A DNA stretch of 64,000 nt from an uncultured Fidelibacterota bacterium (GTDB lineage Bacteria; Fidelibacterota; UBA8477; JABMPR01), in contig CALBFA010000068.1 of NCBI GenBank assembly GCA_937888365.1, positions 1 to 64,000 on the forward strand, in the 5' to 3' direction. Positions 29,904-43,103 of the stretch are shown here, one piece after another. Numbering within the stretch: position 1 is the first letter of the stretch; every line of letters starts with the position of its first letter. The notes under the pieces are model-generated. The model searched no databases. It was not told the DNA's origin and saw only the letters and a list, made by a program, of their open reading frames with translations. Made by a program: the position numbers and the translations under genes.

Positions 29904-31097
29904 TTACTCCCAAAAGTGTTTGAGTCTTTCAAGACCTTCTTGTATGAGGTCAATATTTATACCTGAATAGGCAAATCTAATAAATACATCTTTTTCATGG
30001 GACAAACGACGTCCAAAATGCTCACGGCTACAAAATGAAACACCTGTTTCGTGCAATGCATCCAACCGGAAATCAGCCGAACTTTTATAGTCTTTACGAT
30101 TGTAAATTTCTGTAACATCAGGGAATAGATAGAAGGTGGTTTCGGGCTTACTGACTTTTACGCCATCAATCGCAAGAAGTGATGTCATAAGGGCATCGCG
30201 TCTTTCTTTTAATTGATTGAGGATGACTTTTTGCTGTTCTTGAGGTCCTGATACAGCCGCTACACCAGCGTATTGAACAAAATGGTTCGAACACGATTCA
30301 TGATTCGTATTAAATTTTGAAATGGATGAAATGACGTTTTCCGGACCGATGGCAGCACCTAAACGCCAACCTGTCATCGCAAATTTTTTGGAAAATGTAT
30401 ATAAAATGACGGTTCGCTCTTTCATGCCTGGCAAAGAGGCAATACTCGTACTTTTACCTGCATAGCGAATTTCGAAATAGGCTTCATCGGACAAAACCCA
30501 TAAATCATGCTTTAATGCCAAATCCGCCAGCCATTGCATTTCTTCAGTCGACGACTCTGCGCCAATAGGGTTTTGAAAATTATTATAAATCAGAATGGAT
30601 GTCTTTGGCGTTATTTGGCTTTCTATCTCGTCGCGATTAATTTCAAAACCTGAATCTGTCGCAATATACCCATACGGTAGCGCTTTACCGCCTTGATACT
30701 CAATCTGAGATTCGTAAATCGGATAACCAGGATTCGGATAAAGAACTTCGTCGCCTTCGTTCATAACCGTGCTTAAAAACTTACCAATGACAGGTTTTCC
30801 GCCTGGTTGAATCGACACATTTTCAGGTCCGTATTCCAATCCTCTATCCTTGCCAACATTTTCGGCCATCGCTTCACGTAGAGGTGAAATACCTGCTCCA
30901 GGAGCGTAGCCCGTATAGCCATCACGAATGGCTTTATTCATGGCTTCAACGATATGACCCGGAGATGGAATATTCATGTCCCCTAGATGAAAAGGATAAA
31001 CTTTATGTCCTTTGTTTTGCCATGCGGCTGCATCAGCACCAACTTGAAAAGCGGTTTCCGTGCCGAGTCGCGTCAATTTCTTCGAGAGAGGGCGCAT
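29904..31097 (-). CDS. PLP-dependent class I/II aminotransferase
   Basis: NPGYPIYESQIEYQGG, NNFQNPIGAESS, SDEAYFEIRY, FSKKFAMTGWRLGA. Confidence 0.9.
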   Translation of the reverse strand: MRPLSKKLTRLGTETAFQVGADAAAWQNKGHKVYPFHLGDMNIPSPGHIVEAMNKAIRDGYTGYAPGAGISPLREAMAENVGKDRGLEYGPENVSIQPGGKPVIGKFLSTVMNEGDEVLYPNPGYPIYESQIEYQGGKALPYGYIATDSGFEINRDEIESQITPKTSILIYNNFQNPIGAESSTEEMQWLADLALKHDLWVLSDEAYFEIRYAGKSTSIASLPGMKERTVILYTFSKKFAMTGWRLGAAIGPENVISSISKFNTNHESCSNHFVQYAGVAAVSGPQEQQKVILNQLKERRDALMTSLLAIDGVKVSKPETTFYLFPDVTEIYNRKDYKSSADFRLDALHETGVSFCSREHFGRRLSHEKDVFIRFAYSGINIDLIQEGLERLKHFWE

Positions 31098-31230
31098 TTT
31101 TGAATTCCTTATTTGCCGTATTCAGTGAAAATAATATTCATAGGATATGTATAATGGTCTAATCCTATGTTCAACAATACGGTATAATATTGAGAATCCT
31201 CAAAATAAAATTTGTGAGAATTTCTGTACA

Positions 31231-33576
31231 TTAATCTTCTAGTGACGTTCTTAATCGGCTTAATCGCAATTCGCGATCATTTACAAATTTCGTGACGCCT
31301 TTCAGCAACCACCCCGACGAAATATGCGCATCTTCGCAAACTTCTTCAAGAGATCCGCCACCGCGCCAGTTATTATCAAAATCAGCTGATATGGCATATT
31401 CACTTGAGATATGGTTTGCTGTCCAATGTGCCATACTTGTTTTCGCTGCGTTTGTAATAAATGTTGAATCCATCCATTCTTTTTCAGAATAGAGGCTCGA
31501 TTTATAGGCATCCGATTGCAATGCAAAAAGTTGCGGACTAACCGCAGCGATGACTTTAATATTCAGCTCAAGCGCATCGAGTTTCGGTAGTATTTCTACA
31601 AAATTAGCCGTCGTGCTGGTGCCTTGAATAAATACAAGTCCCATTTTTTTCTGCCTTGGATTGTAATCACGTAAAATGTAAGCACCTTTTGCCGCATCAA
31701 GATGAGATGCCATTCCTAAAGCTTTACGATCGGGTACTGTAATGCCAGGACGCGTGAGATGAAGCGCGATGATGTGTTTGCCTGTTTTCATTGCTGCCGC
31801 AATCATTGGGGCGACTTCATTATGTTCCCATGGGTATAAATTTATAACATGACCCTCTGGAAAAAGTTGCGTGACCGAAGGCGAATAAATGCCGAAATGT
31901 GTTCGCGAATCTTCGGCCGTTTCAGGACCCGAATGACCAACGACCCAGATGACTTTCCCCACCTGAATATCCGTATCTTGGCACAATTGTGAAAATAAGC
32001 GCATGGCTCCGTATTTAAGATAGGAGAATGATCCATAAGTGGAACTTGCAGCATAAAAGCCATTAAATTCGTCAAATGGTTTATCAGAGAAATTGACACC
32101 TGCAATACCTGTCGTAATAGATGCATTCGCAAATTCTGTGATGCCTTGTGGCAACATACAGCCGGAGGGATTCGTGTCTCTATTGTAGAAACCGAGTCCT
32201 GCAAAGCCATCCCAAGATTTTCCAAAACCCGAAATATTGGTGGAATCAGCTAAGTCCGCTGACGTTGCTAAAAAGAGTGGGCGTCCATAATTTTTGACGC
32301 AATAGGCATTGACCCATGCGCCCCATTTTGAAAGTGCACCACGGTTGGGTTGGGTTGAGCCAGGTTCTGCAAATAATTCTTTAGGATAATTTTCGTAATC
32401 CGTGAGCACTGGATCCAGCGTTGGATTTTTCGACAAATCGAATGAAACGGACTGAATCTCGTCCGGGACTCTCTTTGCCAGTTCAATGAGTCGATCGGCG
32501 ACATAGTCAACGAGTTCAGGATGTTGGTCATAGATGGTAAATACTTTTTCCATATTAACCGTCGCTTGAGCTAATTTCGCATCGGTTGTAACAGGACCTT
32601 GCTGACCAAAGCCATCAAATTCAATTCCATAAGTCTCGCTAAAATATTTTTTGGTTTCCCAAAAAATTGGGCTGTTAAATTTATGGGCTGCACCATGAGA
32701 TTTATTATCGAAAACGCCATAACCACGACCTTTGCTGGTTTTGAACCACCCCATAACCGGACGCTGTGAGTCATCTTGCCCATTTCCCATATTCAACAAT
32801 GTTTCCGTGACGGTTTGCCATTCCATACCTTTTTCCGTACCGTAAACACGCCATCCGTGAGACCCGAACCAATCCTGCGGTGTCCCATAAATAACTGATG
32901 AGAAAGGTCTATCGTCGATGCCATAATCATTCCAATCAACGAGATAGTAAAGATTATCTAGACCGAGTCCATAAGCGCTGTTCAAAGTTTCATGCGTTAC
33001 ACCTGCCGTTAAACCACCTTCACCTTCGATGGCAAAGACACGGACATTTTTGGCGTCAGCATATTTCAATGCCATTGCTTCACCAGCTGCGACTGGCGTT
33101 CCATGACCTGAAGGTCCTGTATTCGCTTTGAAGAAGTTGGTTTTTCCTGTCATTTCAGCGTGCCCAGGCAATCCATCATTATGACGCAATGTCAATAAAT
33201 CTTGCCAATAAACGGTTTTTTCATCGCCACCTGAAATGAGATATTTTTTATCGCCAGTCTTTTGGTATTTACGACGCATCGCCTCATTAAGTGTCGCTAA
33301 AAGCGAATACACAACGGGGACCGTATGTCCCGCAACGAGAATAAATTTATCGGCAAATCGTCGCTCGGGATTACGTATGTCCCAACGCATCACACCGGAG
33401 AGCATCATCGCTAATAATGCATGAACTTTAGATCGCGAGCCACCTGGATGTCCACTTTGGCGCAGATTAAGCATAATATCAATGCCTTGATCTGTCATAT
33501 CTTTTAGCATTTCCCACTTATCAAAATGCTGTTCTAGTTCGGCATAATTATCTTCATTTCGTTTACTCATATTCAT
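31231..33576 (-). CDS. Transketolase-like thiamine diphosphate enzyme
   Basis: RQSGHPGGSRSKVHALLAMM, LPGHAEMTGKTNFFKANTGPSGHG, EGEGGLTAGVTHETLNSA. Confidence 0.85.
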   Translation of the reverse strand: MNMSKRNEDNYAELEQHFDKWEMLKDMTDQGIDIMLNLRQSGHPGGSRSKVHALLAMMLSGVMRWDIRNPERRFADKFILVAGHTVPVVYSLLATLNEAMRRKYQKTGDKKYLISGGDEKTVYWQDLLTLRHNDGLPGHAEMTGKTNFFKANTGPSGHGTPVAAGEAMALKYADAKNVRVFAIEGEGGLTAGVTHETLNSAYGLGLDNLYYLVDWNDYGIDDRPFSSVIYGTPQDWFGSHGWRVYGTEKGMEWQTVTETLLNMGNGQDDSQRPVMGWFKTSKGRGYGVFDNKSHGAAHKFNSPIFWETKKYFSETYGIEFDGFGQQGPVTTDAKLAQATVNMEKVFTIYDQHPELVDYVADRLIELAKRVPDEIQSVSFDLSKNPTLDPVLTDYENYPKELFAEPGSTQPNRGALSKWGAWVNAYCVKNYGRPLFLATSADLADSTNISGFGKSWDGFAGLGFYNRDTNPSGCMLPQGITEFANASITTGIAGVNFSDKPFDEFNGFYAASSTYGSFSYLKYGAMRLFSQLCQDTDIQVGKVIWVVGHSGPETAEDSRTHFGIYSPSVTQLFPEGHVINLYPWEHNEVAPMIAAAMKTGKHIIALHLTRPGITVPDRKALGMASHLDAAKGAYILRDYNPRQKKMGLVFIQGTSTTANFVEILPKLDALELNIKVIAAVSPQLFALQSDAYKSSLYSEKEWMDSTFITNAAKTSMAHWTANHISSEYAISADFDNNWRGGGSLEEVCEDAHISSGWLLKGVTKFVNDRELRLSRLRTSLED

Positions 33577-33593
33577 TCAAATATTCACTTTCT

Positions 33594-34001
33594 TTAATGG
33601 GATTTTAACAGATGCGTGATGTCATGTTGTGTTAAAACTTGATCGATAGCATCTTGCGCTAGTCTCCAAACATCATGCATTCCACAATCTAATTTATAGG
33701 CACAAGAACCCGAGTTTATAAGGCATTCATTTAACGAAATGGGGCCTTCAAGGGCTTCAACAACTTCAAGGATTGTAATCTCGCTTGGTTCCCGTTTTAG
33801 ACGAACACCACCTGCTACACCGCGAGTCGTTTCTATAATATTAGCAGCGACTAATGGTTTGAAAAGTTTTCTTAAAAATGGCTCTGGTATTCCTTTAGCT
33901 TTCGATATTTGGCCTATTCTAGCCATATTACCGTAGCCATGAGCCACTAAAAATGAAATAGCTCTCATCCCATATTCGCCTGATTTTGTAAGTTGTATCA
34001 T
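33594..34001 (-). CDS. Rrf2-family transcriptional regulator with candidate Fe-S cysteines
   Basis: MIQLTKSGEYGMRAISFLVAHG start; CLINSGSCAYKLDC (CX6CX5C). Confidence 0.9.
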   Translation of the reverse strand: MIQLTKSGEYGMRAISFLVAHGYGNMARIGQISKAKGIPEPFLRKLFKPLVAANIIETTRGVAGGVRLKREPSEITILEVVEALEGPISLNECLINSGSCAYKLDCGMHDVWRLAQDAIDQVLTQHDITHLLKSH

Positions 34002-34125
34002 TGGTGGCCTCCCCTTAGTTTTTCCAATCCCTCAACGGTTGATTTGGGACAATTATTAACGATAAACATAGGTGAGCAAACTAGTCCTATAATAGTTTTC
34101 GGCAATTCATTTTCTATTTATTTCA

Positions 34126-34503
34126 TTAACTGTTTTTATGCTTTTGATTTTTTAAAATAATGCCAATCCCCCATAAATTTAACAATAAACCTAAAGCGAG
34201 ATAGATGATCTCTTTAATACCTGCTGTACCCACAACAATGTTCATCCATGAGTGGGAAAGCGAAACGATACCAATAATAACGAATAAGTAGCCCAGCATT
34301 TTCATTTCAAAATTTGCTGGTTTTCGTTTATCTAAATCGTGTATTATCATAATCGTAAAAGCTAAAAGGCAAATATGTTGCCAAACAAAAGAAATAGCTT
34401 GAAATAAGATAGACGTGAATTGAAAACCTTTTGTCTCATGTCCCCAAAAAGCTCCTGAAGTACAAAGTAAGGTAAGCATCCTACTGACGTTTTTTTTTGC
34501 CAC
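34126..34503 (-). CDS. Small membrane protein, unknown
   Basis: ORF with several predicted TM helices; N-terminus uncertain. Confidence 0.5.
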   Translation of the reverse strand: MAKKNVSRMLTLLCTSGAFWGHETKGFQFTSILFQAISFVWQHICLLAFTIMIIHDLDKRKPANFEMKMLGYLFVIIGIVSLSHSWMNIVVGTAGIKEIIYLALGLLLNLWGIGIILKNQKHKNS

Positions 34504-34678
34504 AAACTTGGATATAAAATTGGATACGGGATATGCATCAGGATCTGCCCAATCTGCGGGAAAGATTATTTTTCGTGGTTTTTGTGTTGTTCTTTACTTT
34601 TATTAAATTCTTTTTCTTCGTGAAACTTAGTGCTTCTTTGTGGAGCTTGGTGTTAGATTTTTTCCGCAAGCAAGATGC

Positions 34679-35755
34679 TTACGCTACTCTATTTTTCGAA
34701 GTTATGAATTTTAAATGAAGATAGTTGATAATTGGTTTTTCAATATGTCGGTGAAAAAGTACAGAGCATGTTAAACACAAAAATAGAATGATAAAATAAG
34801 TCGTCAATGCTCCTATAATGCCGAATTGGTTTAGATGTATTTTGATAGCAACTTTCGCTAAAACACTGATAAGTGGTACATGAATAAGATAAAGAGCGTA
34901 TGAGGCATTACCAACTTGCTGCAACAAATTGGAACCACCAAATATTCTTCCGTTTTCTTCTAATTTAACAAGCCCAAAAATGATTAAAGCACTGGCAATT
35001 CCGTAGAGGATAATTTCAATATTTTTAAGGGATTCATGATTAAATAAGGTATCAATGGCTACAAGTGCGAACAACATGAGTCCAATAATGAGAGGTAATT
35101 GTGGGCGTATCATCTTTTGTTTCATTGAAAATGCAACTCTAGATACGGCCATTCCCACGATAAAAAGGAGTATATATTGCTGATATAAAAAGGGAACGGA
35201 CGTCGTTAAATTAAGATCATAGGAAAAGAAGCCTACACCGACGAAAAGAGCCATCCCAACAAGAATGGATAGCTTTTTGTGGATGATTAAGAATGAAAAA
35301 TAGGCATAAAATAACACCTCATATTGAAGCGTCCACGCCACAATAAGTATAGGAGCGCCGAGGCCGCTAACGAGGCTTTCTAGCTGCGGGAATAGCAATA
35401 GAGACTTCAAAAACAATATTCCGTCGATATGAAGGATGTGTTGTAAACTCGGTGTCAATTGAGTTAGTAAATAGACACCAAGAAAAATAATGATATAGGT
35501 CGGATAAATACGAATCAATCGCTTAAGAAGATATTTTTTTAGGTGCAACGGTTTTGAAATATCTTTGCGATGCGCCGTCAGAATAATAAATCCACTCAAA
35601 ACGAAAAAGAATTCGACTCCAGACGTTCCAAACGAAAATGGAAATGCTAATGAAGGGATTCCAAAATATTTCTCCGCGGCAATGACGCGTCCCAAATGAT
35701 AGAGCACAACCAATATGGCCGCAATTGCCCGACCTGCTTGTAATGATTTATACAA
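34679..35755 (-). CDS. Acyltransferase family 3 membrane protein
   Basis: LQAGRAIAAILVVLYHLGR, FFFVLSGFI, IRIYPTYII. Confidence 0.88.
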   Translation of the reverse strand: MYKSLQAGRAIAAILVVLYHLGRVIAAEKYFGIPSLAFPFSFGTSGVEFFFVLSGFIILTAHRKDISKPLHLKKYLLKRLIRIYPTYIIIFLGVYLLTQLTPSLQHILHIDGILFLKSLLLFPQLESLVSGLGAPILIVAWTLQYEVLFYAYFSFLIIHKKLSILVGMALFVGVGFFSYDLNLTTSVPFLYQQYILLFIVGMAVSRVAFSMKQKMIRPQLPLIIGLMLFALVAIDTLFNHESLKNIEIILYGIASALIIFGLVKLEENGRIFGGSNLLQQVGNASYALYLIHVPLISVLAKVAIKIHLNQFGIIGALTTYFIILFLCLTCSVLFHRHIEKPIINYLHLKFITSKNRVA

Positions 35756-35927
35756 GGATGCTACTTAATCTGACTATTTATTTTCAATTTGCTAAAAACC
35801 TGTCTCTCTTCTTTTGCGACAACATCGTTGAACTCATATCTAAAACAAGATTATTTTTTGATTCTTATAAATATGTTTTGTAACGCTTTGGTATTCTCCG
35901 CTTCTAAAACCACCTATGGAGGAAAAC

Positions 35928-36428
35928 ATGAAACGTAATAAAACAGTTTATATAGCCGTTATTGGTCTATTAGTCACATTTGGAGCTTATCTTTTTGGTA
36001 CAAGCAGCAAAGATTCAAGTTCAAATATAGCACCCGATTTTTCATTGCAAGATATCAATGGGAAAACACTCACGCTTTCTGATTATAAAGGGAAGGTTAT
36101 TATTTTGGATTTTTGGGCTACTTGGTGTCCACCTTGTCGTCAAGAGATTCCTGAGTTTATAGAACTGCAAGAAAGATATAAAGATGACCTAATTGTCATC
36201 GGTGTTTCTTTAGACCGTGACGGTCCCAAAGCCGTCGTACCCTTTTACAAAGAGAACGGTCTCAATTATTCTGTTGTCTATGCTGACGGAGCCGTTGTAA
36301 AAGCCTACGGTGGCGTTCAAAGCATCCCTACAACATTTGTAATTGATAAAGATTTTCATATTCAACGCAAATATGTCGGGTACACACAGCAGTCAAAATT
36401 TATCGCGGACATCAAAGCATTAAAGTAA
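35928..36428 (+). CDS. TlpA/ResA-like thiol-disulfide oxidoreductase
   Basis: APDFSLQDINGKTLTLSDYKGKVIILDFWATWCPPCRQEIPEF; ATG at 35928 preceded by GGAGG. Confidence 0.9.
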   Translation: MKRNKTVYIAVIGLLVTFGAYLFGTSSKDSSSNIAPDFSLQDINGKTLTLSDYKGKVIILDFWATWCPPCRQEIPEFIELQERYKDDLIVIGVSLDRDGPKAVVPFYKENGLNYSVVYADGAVVKAYGGVQSIPTTFVIDKDFHIQRKYVGYTQQSKFIADIKALK

Positions 36429-36537
36429 AAAGCAAGAAAGGTTCAATTTAGAACTTTATTTCTTGTTGATTTTTTATTTGCATCAATAGCACTTTCTGCT
36501 ATTATAGCCGTCGCAAAAGCACTGGAAGGAAAAGAAC

Positions 36538-36732
36538 ATGGCAAAAGCACAAGCATTCGGGGACAAAGTACACGGTAAGATTCGAACCAATAAAAGAATG
36601 GTTAAATATATTCTACCTGCAAAAGGTGAAGGTAGATCAAAAGTTCGCTTTAAAGAAGGTATGATAATCGTACCAGATGATCAAGAGCATGGCGCATTTA
36701 TGAATACACAAATGGCAGAACTCTTAAAATAA
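36538..36732 (+). CDS. Small basic protein, unknown (64 aa)
   Basis: Upstream GGAAGGAAAAGAAC RBS-like region and downstream strong terminator. Confidence 0.65.
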   Translation: MAKAQAFGDKVHGKIRTNKRMVKYILPAKGEGRSKVRFKEGMIIVPDDQEHGAFMNTQMAELLK

Positions 36733-38835
<2,103 letters not shown>

Positions 38836-38844
38836 GAAAACGAA

Positions 38845-40362
38845 ATGACGAAACGATTTACAAAAATTCTAATCGCTAATCGGGGTGAAATTGCGCTCCG
38901 TGTTATGCGAACATGCCGCGAAATGGGTATTAAAACAGTCGCAGTATTTTCAGAAGCGGATCGAAGGGCTGGCCATGTTCTTTTTGCTGACGAAGCCTAT
39001 TATATTGGACCTTCTCCCTCCAACGAAAGCTATTTAAAATATGAAACGATTCTCGAGGTCGCCTTAAAAGCAAGCGTTTCAGCGATACATCCTGGATATG
39101 GATTTTTGTCGGAGAATACTGATTTTGCGGCAAAAGTGACGGCATCTGGCATCACATTCATTGGGCCTCCTTCTGAAGCGATACGATTGATGGGGGATAA
39201 AACGATGGCGCGCCAAGCCATGATTAAGGCCAATATTCCCGTCGTACCTGGCACCGAAAAACCGATCGACAATACGGGTGATGCGTTACGCGTTGCGGAA
39301 AATATCGGATTTCCTGTTCTGATCAAAGCAGCTGGTGGCGGTGGCGGGAAAGGCATGCGAATCGTCGAGAAAAAAGAAGAATTTATGGAAGCCGTAAGCC
39401 GCGCTCAAGGCGAAGCAAAAAGCGCTTTTAGCGATTCACGTGTTTATATCGAAAAATATCTCGAAGAACCGCATCATATCGAATTTCAAATTTTGGCCGA
39501 CGCTCATGGCAATATTGTGCATTTAGGTGAGCGCGAATGTTCCATTCAACGACGCTACCAAAAAGTTGTTGAAGAATCCCCTTCTGTATTTATTGATGAT
39601 AAAATCCGCGAGGCAATGGGGAAAGTCGCTATTAGCGTGGCAAAATCGTGTCAATATCTCGGGGCTGGGACTGTAGAATTCCTCGTTGATAAACATCGGC
39701 AATTTTATTTTTTAGAGATGAATACGCGGCTACAAGTGGAGCATCCTGTCACAGAGATGGTAACGGGCATCGATCTCGTGGCGGAGCAAATCCGCATCGC
39801 CGAAGGTCACCCAATTTCATTTAAGCAGGAAGATATTCGACACAACGGACACGCAATCGAATGTCGCATCTATGCGGAAGATGCGAAAAATAATTTCGCA
39901 CCTTCCATTGGTACGATTCATCACCTCTTTACGCCTGACGGCCCTGGGACACGTCTTGATAGCGCTCTTTACGCAGGCCAACAGGTGACGCCATACTATG
40001 ATCCGATGTTGGGAAAACTCATTACGTGGGGGAGAAATCGCGAAGACGCATTGCGTCGCATGGATAGAGCATTGTCCGAATTTTTCATTTCAGGCATTGA
40101 GACCAGCATTTCTTTTTGCCGAGCTGTCATCAATCATCCGCGCTTTCAATCAGGGACATACGACACTCATTTTTATAAACATTTTTGTGATGACTTAGTC
40201 GAAAGTATGATGGCTCATGACGAAGAGACATTCATCGCAGCAGCGGGAACGCACATATTTTCCGAGACGAAGATACATAGTTCGGAGCAATCAGCTTATT
40301 CTACAGCCTCTGAACGTCCCTCAAATTGGGTGATGGCAAATCGGAAAGGACTCGACAGATGA
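38845..40362 (+). CDS. Biotin carboxylase subunit of acetyl/propionyl-CoA carboxylase
   Basis: ILIANRGEIALRVMRTCREMGI, AAGGGGGKGMRIV, FLEMNTRLQVEHPVTE. Confidence 0.95.
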   Translation: MTKRFTKILIANRGEIALRVMRTCREMGIKTVAVFSEADRRAGHVLFADEAYYIGPSPSNESYLKYETILEVALKASVSAIHPGYGFLSENTDFAAKVTASGITFIGPPSEAIRLMGDKTMARQAMIKANIPVVPGTEKPIDNTGDALRVAENIGFPVLIKAAGGGGGKGMRIVEKKEEFMEAVSRAQGEAKSAFSDSRVYIEKYLEEPHHIEFQILADAHGNIVHLGERECSIQRRYQKVVEESPSVFIDDKIREAMGKVAISVAKSCQYLGAGTVEFLVDKHRQFYFLEMNTRLQVEHPVTEMVTGIDLVAEQIRIAEGHPISFKQEDIRHNGHAIECRIYAEDAKNNFAPSIGTIHHLFTPDGPGTRLDSALYAGQQVTPYYDPMLGKLITWGRNREDALRRMDRALSEFFISGIETSISFCRAVINHPRFQSGTYDTHFYKHFCDDLVESMMAHDEETFIAAAGTHIFSETKIHSSEQSAYSTASERPSNWVMANRKGLDR

Positions 40363-40859
40363 GATACATAATTCAATCAAACGATATGAAGGCGGATTTA
40401 CAGAGCCATTCCCAAAATGGTGACTTTTCGATTTCGATGAAGGACCATGATATCCCGTTTGACATTTCGCTGATTCAACCCAATCTATATAGCGTCATTG
40501 TTGAGGGTCGTTCTTTCGTAATCGCCATCCCAAAATTGGCGGGAGAAGAAATCCATATAAATGGGAAAAATATTTTATTGGAGATCCAAGACGAGATACA
40601 AATTCGTCTCAAGGAAATGGGATGGGAAGAATCGGTACAAAAGAATGCAGGTGAAATAAAAGCACAGATTCCTGGTTTAATAACGCATTTTTTTCATCAG
40701 GTCGGTGATGAAGTAAAGCAAAATGATGCATTATTTTTAATGGAAGCTATGAAAATGGAAAATGAAATTAAAGCTCCAATTTCTGGAGTTATCAAAAAAA
40801 TAAATATTGAAATTGGATCGGGTGTTGAAAAAGGCGCTCTGATAATGGAAATTGTATAA
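40359..40859 (+). CDS. Biotin carrier protein (start overlapping upstream stop as ATGA)
   Basis: C-terminal LFLMEAMKMENEIKAPISGVI biotinylation motif. Confidence 0.88.
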   Translation: MRYIIQSNDMKADLQSHSQNGDFSISMKDHDIPFDISLIQPNLYSVIVEGRSFVIAIPKLAGEEIHINGKNILLEIQDEIQIRLKEMGWEESVQKNAGEIKAQIPGLITHFFHQVGDEVKQNDALFLMEAMKMENEIKAPISGVIKKINIEIGSGVEKGALIMEIV

Positions 40860-40872
40860 GGAGATTTTTTAA

Positions 40873-41610
40873 ATGGGTTCGATGGGAAAAATAATTGGAG
40901 CAGGATTAGGTTGGGCATTTTTAGGACCAATCGGAGGATTAATTGGCTATTGGATTGGTTCACAAGTTGATCAAGGCGATTTAGAAAATTATAAGAAAAG
41001 TACAGGGCATCCTTATGCGTCTGGACCAACCCAGTCTGGTGACTTTTCAGTTGCTATTCTTGTACTTCTCGCGAAAGTTTTAAAAGCAGATAATCGCGTT
41101 TTAAAATCAGAATTGGAATACGTTAAAACATTTCTGTTAAGGAGTTTCGGTCAAGTTCAAGCCCGAGAAATGATGCTTCTTCTGAAGAATTTACTGGAAC
41201 AAGACTATCTAATCAAGGATGTCGCGCAACAAATTAATGAGAATATGAACCAAGCTGAAAAGCTTCAACTCATTCATGTTTTATTTGGTGTAAGTCAGGC
41301 TGACGGCGATATTCATCCTAAAGAAGTACGTGTTATTACGGAAATTTCGAACTATTTGCATATTTCAAAGCGAGATTTCGAATCCATCAAAGCGATGTTT
41401 ATTAAGTCTGTTTCGTCCTCTTACAAAATCCTTGAAGTTGATGAAAATGCCAGTAATGAAGCCATCAAAAAAGCATATAAAGATTTAGCGCTTAAATTTC
41501 ATCCGGATAAAGTACAGCATTTAGGTGAGGATATTCGCAAATTGGCGGAAGAAAAATTTAAGCTTATTTCTCAGGCCTATCAAGAGATTCGAGTTGAAAG
41601 AGGTTTTTAA
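40873..41610 (+). CDS. TerB-like plus C-terminal J-domain protein (DjlA-like)
   Basis: Glycine-rich membrane-like N-terminus; [33 protein letters not shown]-domain with HPD. Confidence 0.88.
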   Translation: MGSMGKIIGAGLGWAFLGPIGGLIGYWIGSQVDQGDLENYKKSTGHPYASGPTQSGDFSVAILVLLAKVLKADNRVLKSELEYVKTFLLRSFGQVQAREMMLLLKNLLEQDYLIKDVAQQINENMNQAEKLQLIHVLFGVSQADGDIHPKEVRVITEISNYLHISKRDFESIKAMFIKSVSSSYKILEVDENASNEAIKKAYKDLALKFHPDKVQHLGEDIRKLAEEKFKLISQAYQEIRVERGF

Positions 41611-43103
41611 TGACACCAAATAGCGGCGCGGGGAAATACCCATTTACACGGGGAATTTATGGAGAAATGTATAAATCTCGACTTTGGACGATGCGTCAGT
41701 ACGCAGGTTTCTCTACAGCTGAAGACTCGAATAAACGCTATCAATATTTACTGGAAAGTGGCACAACAGGACTGTCTGTCGCCTTCGATTTGCCGACTCA
41801 AATAGGCTATGACTCCGATCATGAATTTGCCGAGGGCGAAGTTGGCAAAGTTGGCGTGCCGATTTCATCTATCGCTGACATGGAGATATTATTCAAGGAT
41901 ATTCCTCTTGATAAAGTTTCTACATCGATGACGATTAATTCAACGGCGAGCATTTTATTGGCTTTTTATATTGTTGTTGCGGAAAAGCAAGGCGTCCCTA
42001 AAGAAAAGCTGACGGGAACGATTCAAAATGATATTCTTAAAGAATATATCGCGCGAGGAACCTATATATTTCCGCCTGAGCCATCACTTCGCATCGTGAC
42101 GGATATTATTGAATATTGCTCGAAATATTTACCTAAATTTAATACTATTAGTATCTCCGGCTACCATATCCGAGAGGCTGGATCGACTGCCGCCCAAGAA
42201 TTAGCGTTTACATTTGCTAATGGTATCGCCTATGTCGAAAGCGCCATTAAAGCAGGATTAGACGTCAACACTTTCGGCAAGCGCTTATCATTTTTTTGGA
42301 ATGCCCATAACGATTTTTTAGAGGAAATTGCAAAGTTCAGAACGTCACGTACGATTTGGGCTAAAATCATGAAAGAGCGATTCGGCGCGACGGATCCGAA
42401 AGCGATGATGTGTCGATTTCATACTCAAACAGGCGGTTCAACACTCACCGCTCAACAAATCGAAAATAATACCGTCCGTGTTGCCTTGCAGGCGATGGCG
42501 GCTGTTTTGGGCGGTACGCAGTCTCTACATACGAATTCACGCGATGAGGCCCTTGCACTACCTTCAGAGGACTCCGTTCGTCTGGCGTTACGAACGCAAC
42601 AAATAATAGCTCACGAAAGTGGCGTCACCCAGTATGTCGATCCCCTGGCTGGCTCTGAAGTCATTGAAAACCTATGCACAAAACTAGAGACCCAAGTTTG
42701 GGATTATTTGAAACAAATTGATGAATTGGGCGGTGCCGTCTCGGCTATTGAATCAGGATTTTTTCATCATGAAATTTCGTCCAGTTCGTATAGTGACCAA
42801 AAAGCGATTGAGAGCGGTGAATCAATTATTGTGGGGATGAATAAATTTCAAGTCAAAGAAGAAACCGACCCACAATTGCTTAAGCTCGACTTGCACGCCA
42901 CAGAGCGGCAAATACATCGACTAAAAGATTTTAAAATCAATCGAGATAGTCAGAATTTAGATCAGAAACTCGCTCAAATAAAACATGTGGCAAGTTCAAG
43001 CGAGAATTTGATGCCTGCCATTATCGAAGCCGTTCGGAGTGGTGCGACGATAGGTGAAATATCAGATACTTTACGAGACGTTTTTGGCGAATATAAAGGA
43101 TAA
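41610..43103 (+). CDS. Methylmalonyl-CoA mutase catalytic subunit, without C-terminal B12-binding domain
   Basis: [57 protein letters not shown]; ends before any DxHxxG B12 motif. Confidence 0.92.
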   Translation: MTPNSGAGKYPFTRGIYGEMYKSRLWTMRQYAGFSTAEDSNKRYQYLLESGTTGLSVAFDLPTQIGYDSDHEFAEGEVGKVGVPISSIADMEILFKDIPLDKVSTSMTINSTASILLAFYIVVAEKQGVPKEKLTGTIQNDILKEYIARGTYIFPPEPSLRIVTDIIEYCSKYLPKFNTISISGYHIREAGSTAAQELAFTFANGIAYVESAIKAGLDVNTFGKRLSFFWNAHNDFLEEIAKFRTSRTIWAKIMKERFGATDPKAMMCRFHTQTGGSTLTAQQIENNTVRVALQAMAAVLGGTQSLHTNSRDEALALPSEDSVRLALRTQQIIAHESGVTQYVDPLAGSEVIENLCTKLETQVWDYLKQIDELGGAVSAIESGFFHHEISSSSYSDQKAIESGESIIVGMNKFQVKEETDPQLLKLDLHATERQIHRLKDFKINRDSQNLDQKLAQIKHVASSSENLMPAIIEAVRSGATIGEISDTLRDVFGEYKG

